This document shows, in pieces, positions 12,928 through 16,199 of a stretch of DNA of 16,199 nt (positions are counted from its first letter, which is position 1; each line of letters begins with the position of its first letter). Origin of the DNA: CAYXRK01 sp964467615 (GTDB lineage: Bacteria > Hydrogenedentota > Hydrogenedentia > Hydrogenedentales > GCA-2746185); assembly GCA_964467615.1 (NCBI GenBank), contig CAYXRK010000106.1, positions 1-16,199 of the forward strand, in the 5' to 3' direction. The notes under the pieces are model-generated. The model was not told the origin of the DNA. It worked only from the letters and a program-made list of their open reading frames with translations, and made no database searches. The translations under genes and the position numbers were made by a program.

Positions 12928-15096
12928 ATGCCCGAGAACGGATCCACACAACTAACCCACGCGCGCCCGACGCTCGTCGGGTTCCTAACGCTCGGCTGCG
13001 CCTTCGGCCTCACGATCGGAATGCTCGACGTCCTCGTCGCGGCCGTCGACGAGCCCAACTTCGTCGGCCTGCGCGCCGCCCTCTTCGCCGACCTCTCCGC
13101 CTCGGTCGCCATCGCTCTCGCCGCCTACCTCGCCGTCGGCGGCGCTGTATTCCTAGGATTGTTGCGTGCTTCCGCCGCCGCGTTCCGCGTGGCCCTGACC
13201 CTGCTCCTCTGGGTGACCGTCCTTTTCGGCCTGGCCCTCGTGTCGGTCATCGAAATACCCGATGAAATCACCCTCCAGGACCTCGGCGAATTCATCATCA
13301 ACGCCGGCTACATCATCGGCGTCGCCCTCATGGCCCTCTTCGGCGCACTCTACCTCGCCGATCGAGTCAGCCGGCGCCCATGGCTCCGCGCCCTCGTCCA
13401 CGGTGAAGCCCTCGCCTTGCCGTTTCACTGCGCCTTCCTCGTTTCGGTCGTCTGGCTCCTCGGTGTCCGCCGCGGAAAATGGGACTTTCGCCTCGATGAA
13501 TCCACCGCGATGATCATCTTCTGCTCCATCGCGGCCGCCGTCGCCGTCATCACCGTCCTTTGCTATTGGAAACGAAGCGGCGCTGCAACGGCCCTCGCAT
13601 TCGTCGCGACCATAGTCGCCGTTTTTGCCTCGACGTACTTCGTCCCTGAACGCACCGACGTCGCCGCACCCGCCAGCCTCGCCGCGTACGATCGTTTGCT
13701 CGAATCTCGAGGTGGCGCAAGGGCCTCCAACGGAGACCTGGCCTTCGATCCGCCCAAACACGTCCTGCTGCTCGTCGTCGACACACTTCGCGCCGGCGGC
13801 CTCTCGTGCTACGGCGCGACCGGGACGCAGACCCCCAACATCGACGCCCTCGCGCGCGACGGCGTCCGCTTCGAAAACGCCATGGCCGCCGCGTCTTGGA
13901 CGGGGCCCTCGATGGCCTCCATCATGACCGGCCTCACCCAATACACGCACAGGGTCAGCGAGATGGGCGATCTCGTCTCCGACAAGTTCAAGACCATGGC
14001 CGAATACCTTTCCGAAGCGGGCTATTTCTCCAGCGCCATCGGAACGAACACTGTACTCAAACCCCAAATGGCCAACCTCGACCAGGGCTTTCAGGAATAC
14101 GTCTGGTTCCCCCTCAACATGCCCAATACCGCCGCCCTCGGACTCGCCGCCCGCAAACGGTTCCTCGATCAGGAACCACTCACCAAAGGCAGGCCCATCG
14201 AACTCACCCGCCTTGCGACGGCATGGTTCGACAACGTAAAGGACCGCCGCGCCTTCCTCTGGCTCCACTATTTTGATCCGCATATCCCCTACGGGCCCCC
14301 AGCCGAATACCGCCCCGCCGGTCCGCCGCCACCCGGCATGGAGTACCTCCTCTGGTCTTTCGACGCACCCCGCATCGGATACGAGGGCAGGACCTCCGAT
14401 GAGCGCAAATGGATCGAGGCCCTCTACAACGGGGAAATTCGCTACGTCGACGACGAAATCGGAAAGTTAATGGCCCACCTCAAGGAAATCGGCGCCTACG
14501 ACGACACCCTCATCGTATTCACCAGCGATCACGGCGAAGAGTTCTGGGACCACGACGGGTTTGAACACGGCCACACCATGTACAACGAACTCCTCAACGT
14601 CCCCCTTATCGTCAAACTCCACAAAAGCGCCCAATCCTCCTCCCCGCCCGGCCGGATTGAGCCGGCCTACGTGACGACGACGAGCATCCTGCCGACCATC
14701 CTCACGCTCTGCGGCGTACAGCACGGTTCCGCCGAACTCCAGGTCCAGGCCCTGACGGGCATCCTCGGATTGGGCGTCGCGCCCGCGTTGGTCCATTCGG
14801 CCACGCTCTACGGCGAAGAGCGCGAAGCCGTCACCGCGGCGGACGGCTTCAAATACATCGTCTCGCTCGTTTCCCAAACAGAAGAACTCTACGACCTGAC
14901 CGCCGACCCTGGCGAGCGTACCAACCTCGCCGCGCAGGAGCCCGACCGCCTCGCCGCCATGCGCGCCGTCCTCGTCGAAGCAAGGGCCGACGCCGCCCGG
15001 CGCCGCGAAGCTCTCGGCCTCCCCGAGACCGGCGCTGCCGCCGTCATCGACGAAGGGACTGCCGAAACACTAAAGAGCCTCGGCTACCTGGAATAG
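12928..15096 (+). CDS. Membrane-anchored sulfatase/alkaline-phosphatase-superfamily protein with Thr nucleophile position
   Basis: This 722-aa protein has an N-terminal membrane region with about 6-8 hydrophobic segments (to about residue 235) and a sulfatase-fold domain (about 270-610) likely outside the membrane. Metal-site residues are visible: Asp285 in LLLVVDTLRAGG, Asp534-His535 in TSDHGEE, and His547/His549 in EHGHTMYNE. At the nucleophile site the sequence is SWTGPSMAS, so Thr325 replaces the Cys or Ser of the CxPSR motif and Met replaces its Arg. Formylglycine cannot be made from Thr, so a true sulfatase is unlikely. Thr nucleophiles act in phosphoglycerol and phosphoethanolamine transferases of the same superfamily, so a phospho-transferase or hydrolase acting on a lipid or glycan is possible. 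The end LKSLGYLE is typical of these proteins. The ATG at 12928 is chosen over an earlier TTG; its ribosome site is weak. Confidence 0.85.
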   Translation: MPENGSTQLTHARPTLVGFLTLGCAFGLTIGMLDVLVAAVDEPNFVGLRAALFADLSASVAIALAAYLAVGGAVFLGLLRASAAAFRVALTLLLWVTVLFGLALVSVIEIPDEITLQDLGEFIINAGYIIGVALMALFGALYLADRVSRRPWLRALVHGEALALPFHCAFLVSVVWLLGVRRGKWDFRLDESTAMIIFCSIAAAVAVITVLCYWKRSGAATALAFVATIVAVFASTYFVPERTDVAAPASLAAYDRLLESRGGARASNGDLAFDPPKHVLLLVVDTLRAGGLSCYGATGTQTPNIDALARDGVRFENAMAAASWTGPSMASIMTGLTQYTHRVSEMGDLVSDKFKTMAEYLSEAGYFSSAIGTNTVLKPQMANLDQGFQEYVWFPLNMPNTAALGLAARKRFLDQEPLTKGRPIELTRLATAWFDNVKDRRAFLWLHYFDPHIPYGPPAEYRPAGPPPPGMEYLLWSFDAPRIGYEGRTSDERKWIEALYNGEIRYVDDEIGKLMAHLKEIGAYDDTLIVFTSDHGEEFWDHDGFEHGHTMYNELLNVPLIVKLHKSAQSSSPPGRIEPAYVTTTSILPTILTLCGVQHGSAELQVQALTGILGLGVAPALVHSATLYGEEREAVTAADGFKYIVSLVSQTEELYDLTADPGERTNLAAQEPDRLAAMRAVLVEARADAARRREALGLPETGAAAVIDEGTAETLKSLGYLE

Positions 15097-15310
15097 TGGT
15101 GTAGTAGTTCGTACATCTCGATACTCACCGCATCGGCCCCATACCACGCGGCCAAAGCGGAATCATGCAGATTCCAGCCTTCTACGCGGATTCTCACGCT
15201 TCCCGCGAAAGACGTATACTGGTGGCGATTCGGTCAACGCACGCGTGGTGGCTGCCGAACGCACACAAGCCAATTCTTGTAAAATAGTGGCATAGTTTTC
15301 GCATCATTCG

Positions 15311-15610
15311 ATGAAACCGCCTCAATTGACACAAATCGAAACGACCCTGCGTGCAAGACGCGCTGAATTGGCGCGCGACTACGGCGTCGCGCAGCTCGGC
15401 CTATTCGGTTCTTGCGTCCGGGGCGAGGCGGGCGGAACAAGTGACGTCGATGTCCTCGTTGAATTTGACCGCCCGATCGGCTTCTTCAAATTCCTTGAAC
15501 TCGAGGAAAAACTGGCTGAGTGGCTCGGGGCCAAAGTGGATTTGGTAACGAAGGCGGCGCTGAAACCGCACATCGGCGAACACATCCTGAGCGAAGTGGT
15601 CATGTTGTGA
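15311..15610 (+). CDS. MntA-type minimal nucleotidyltransferase (antitoxin-like), no HepT partner seen
   Basis: This 99-aa protein is a minimal nucleotidyltransferase of DNA polymerase beta type. The active site is GSCVRGEAGGTSDVDVLVEF: Gly33-Ser34, Asp45 and Asp47, with the third carboxylate Asp77 in KVDLV. In HepT/MntA toxin-antitoxin pairs such a protein adds AMP to the HEPN ribonuclease HepT and silences it. The length and all three acidic residues are intact, so the enzyme looks functional. The HEPN gene that normally follows or overlaps is missing: only about 20 bp separate the stop from an interspersed element, and no HEPN motif (RxxxxH) frame is visible on either side. A short frame MNSDCYK begins at 15607 and stops within the element; it might be a relic of the partner start, but that is speculative. 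Confidence 0.88.
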   Translation: MKPPQLTQIETTLRARRAELARDYGVAQLGLFGSCVRGEAGGTSDVDVLVEFDRPIGFFKFLELEEKLAEWLGAKVDLVTKAALKPHIGEHILSEVVML

Positions 15611-15631
15611 ATAGCGATTGCTACAAGCGGA

Positions 15632-15855
15632 TGTCATTCTGAGCCGAGGACCTGCCGTATGTGGGGTTGCCGAGAAAGAAACAAATCGACCCGCTGCAGA
15701 GAGCCCTTCGCGAATGGACTATCATGTATCCAATTCTCTTTTGCGTTCTCTGCGATCTTTTGCGGCGATTCGTTGTTCTTAGGAGCGAAGCGAATCTCTC
15801 GGGCGAGTGAGATCGCTTCTTGCGAAAGAGATTCTTCGCTTCGCTCGGAATGACA
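15632..15855. mobile_element. 224-bp interspersed repeat with terminal inverted repeats (MITE-like, 'HSERSEES' type)
   Basis: The ends are inverted: TGTCATTCTGAGC at the left and, read from the right on the minus strand, TGTCATTCCGAGC (12 of 13 match). On the minus strand the right end translates as CHSERSEESL, a phrase I recall from many spurious proteins over bacterial dispersed repeats. There is no transposase gene and no clear target duplication. It fills the gap between the mntA-like gene and the radical SAM gene. Confidence 0.6.
15740..15770. repeat. Dispersed T-rich repeat, copy 2
   Basis: Matches 1961-1991 at 27 of 31 positions, in the same orientation. Here it sits inside the larger element with TGTCATTC ends, so the motif is either part of a composite element or inserted into it. 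Confidence 0.6.
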
Positions 15856-15895
15856 GGCACGGGAAGGCCCTTTTGGAAGACACAGCCGTTCTCTA

Positions 15896-16199
15896 ATGAA
15901 AATCGCCCTCATAAATCCATCCGTCCGGGGCTCTCTGAAAAAAGAGAACCTCGGCCTCGCGTATCTCGCCGCGACGCTCGAATCCTCCGGGCATACGACC
16001 CGCATCATCGACGAAATCGCGGGGCAGGACATCGACGCCGCGCTTGACGAATTCCGCCCCGATATCGTGGGCATCTCGTTCATGACGATGTACGCCAACC
16101 GCGCCTACGCTCTCGCCGCGCGGATCAAAAAGGAGCGCGGCCTGACCATCGTTCTCGGTGGCGCGCCCCCCACCGCGCTACCGGAGGAGGCGATCGAGC
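15896..16199 (+). CDS. B12-binding radical SAM protein, 5' part only
   Basis: The gene is cut by the window end; 101 codons are present. They read MKIALINPSVRG, then KKENLGLAYLAATLESSGH, FRPDIVGISFMTMYANRAY and LTIVLGGAPPTALPEEAIE. This is the N-terminal cobalamin-binding Rossmann domain of B12-binding radical SAM enzymes (methyltransferase or ring-forming type); the 4Fe-4S CxxxCxxC motif would lie beyond the edge. The usual GGxHxT near the end of this domain is GGAPPT here. The ATG at 15896 begins the first beta strand. No convincing ribosome site precedes it, and it starts only 40 bp after the interspersed element, which may therefore carry part of its upstream region. The function cannot be set without the rest. 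Confidence 0.8.
   Translation, partial: MKIALINPSVRGSLKKENLGLAYLAATLESSGHTTRIIDEIAGQDIDAALDEFRPDIVGISFMTMYANRAYALAARIKKERGLTIVLGGAPPTALPEEAIE

Noticed and set aside
13153..14283. 376-codon minus-strand frame over the sulfatase-like gene
   Set aside because: Gly/Asp/Glu/Arg-rich shadow without motifs, antisense to a clearly coding region.
15097..15310. RNA gene or promoter in the gap before the mntA-like gene
   Set aside because: I saw no cloverleaf or strong stem and no well-spaced promoter; TATACT near 15214 lacks a matching -35 box.
15634..16098. 154-codon minus-strand protein containing CHSERSEESL
   Set aside because: This is a spurious translation across an interspersed repeat and the antisense of the radical SAM gene.

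Overview
The window looks like a chromosomal segment of a GC-rich, Gram-negative, probably uncultured bacterium. A PEP-CTERM surface protein behind a sigma-54-type promoter, a membrane-anchored SurA/PpiD-like periplasmic chaperone, a membrane sulfatase-superfamily enzyme and dispersed 'HSERSEES'-type intergenic repeats fit lineages such as Candidatus Hydrogenedentota or other PVC/FCB-adjacent groups. This taxonomic reading is a guess from gene content; there is no rRNA or other phylogenetic marker here.

Left part (1-3348): a decayed ORF6N-type fragment and an intact ORF6N-domain gene share an unusual set of five palindromes with compensatory base changes. Then come a Gfo/Idh/MocA oxidoreductase of the dihydrodiol-dehydrogenase type and a GT4 glycosyltransferase, with a dispersed low-complexity repeat between them.

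Centre (3524-8266): a SurA/PpiD-like chaperone is followed closely by an ABC-2 type exporter, with ATPase and 572-aa permease overlapping by one base. A lone RbsC-like sugar permease (minus strand) converges on them. Divergent from it is a pyruvate/indolepyruvate decarboxylase-like ThDP enzyme that keeps the catalytic residues of true 2-keto-acid decarboxylases. Its 3' end runs into a palindromic intergenic repeat.

Right part (11147-16199): on the minus strand lie a PEP-CTERM protein with a well-formed sigma-54 promoter and a cyclase-family (kynurenine formamidase-like) hydrolase. Divergent from these is a large membrane-anchored sulfatase-superfamily protein with Thr in place of the formylglycine Cys/Ser. 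Then come a MntA-type nucleotidyltransferase without its usual HepT partner, a 224-bp interspersed element with terminal inverted repeats, and the 5' end of a B12-binding radical SAM gene cut by the window edge.

Most genes look like independent units rather than one pathway. The clear functional groups are the ABC-2 pair, possibly with the chaperone before it, and loosely the cell-surface theme (GT4, PEP-CTERM protein, membrane sulfatase-like enzyme, chaperone). No complete new multi-gene system is evident. The most unusual signal is the covarying palindrome set in and upstream of the ORF6N gene. No tRNA, rRNA, CRISPR array or transposase gene was seen.
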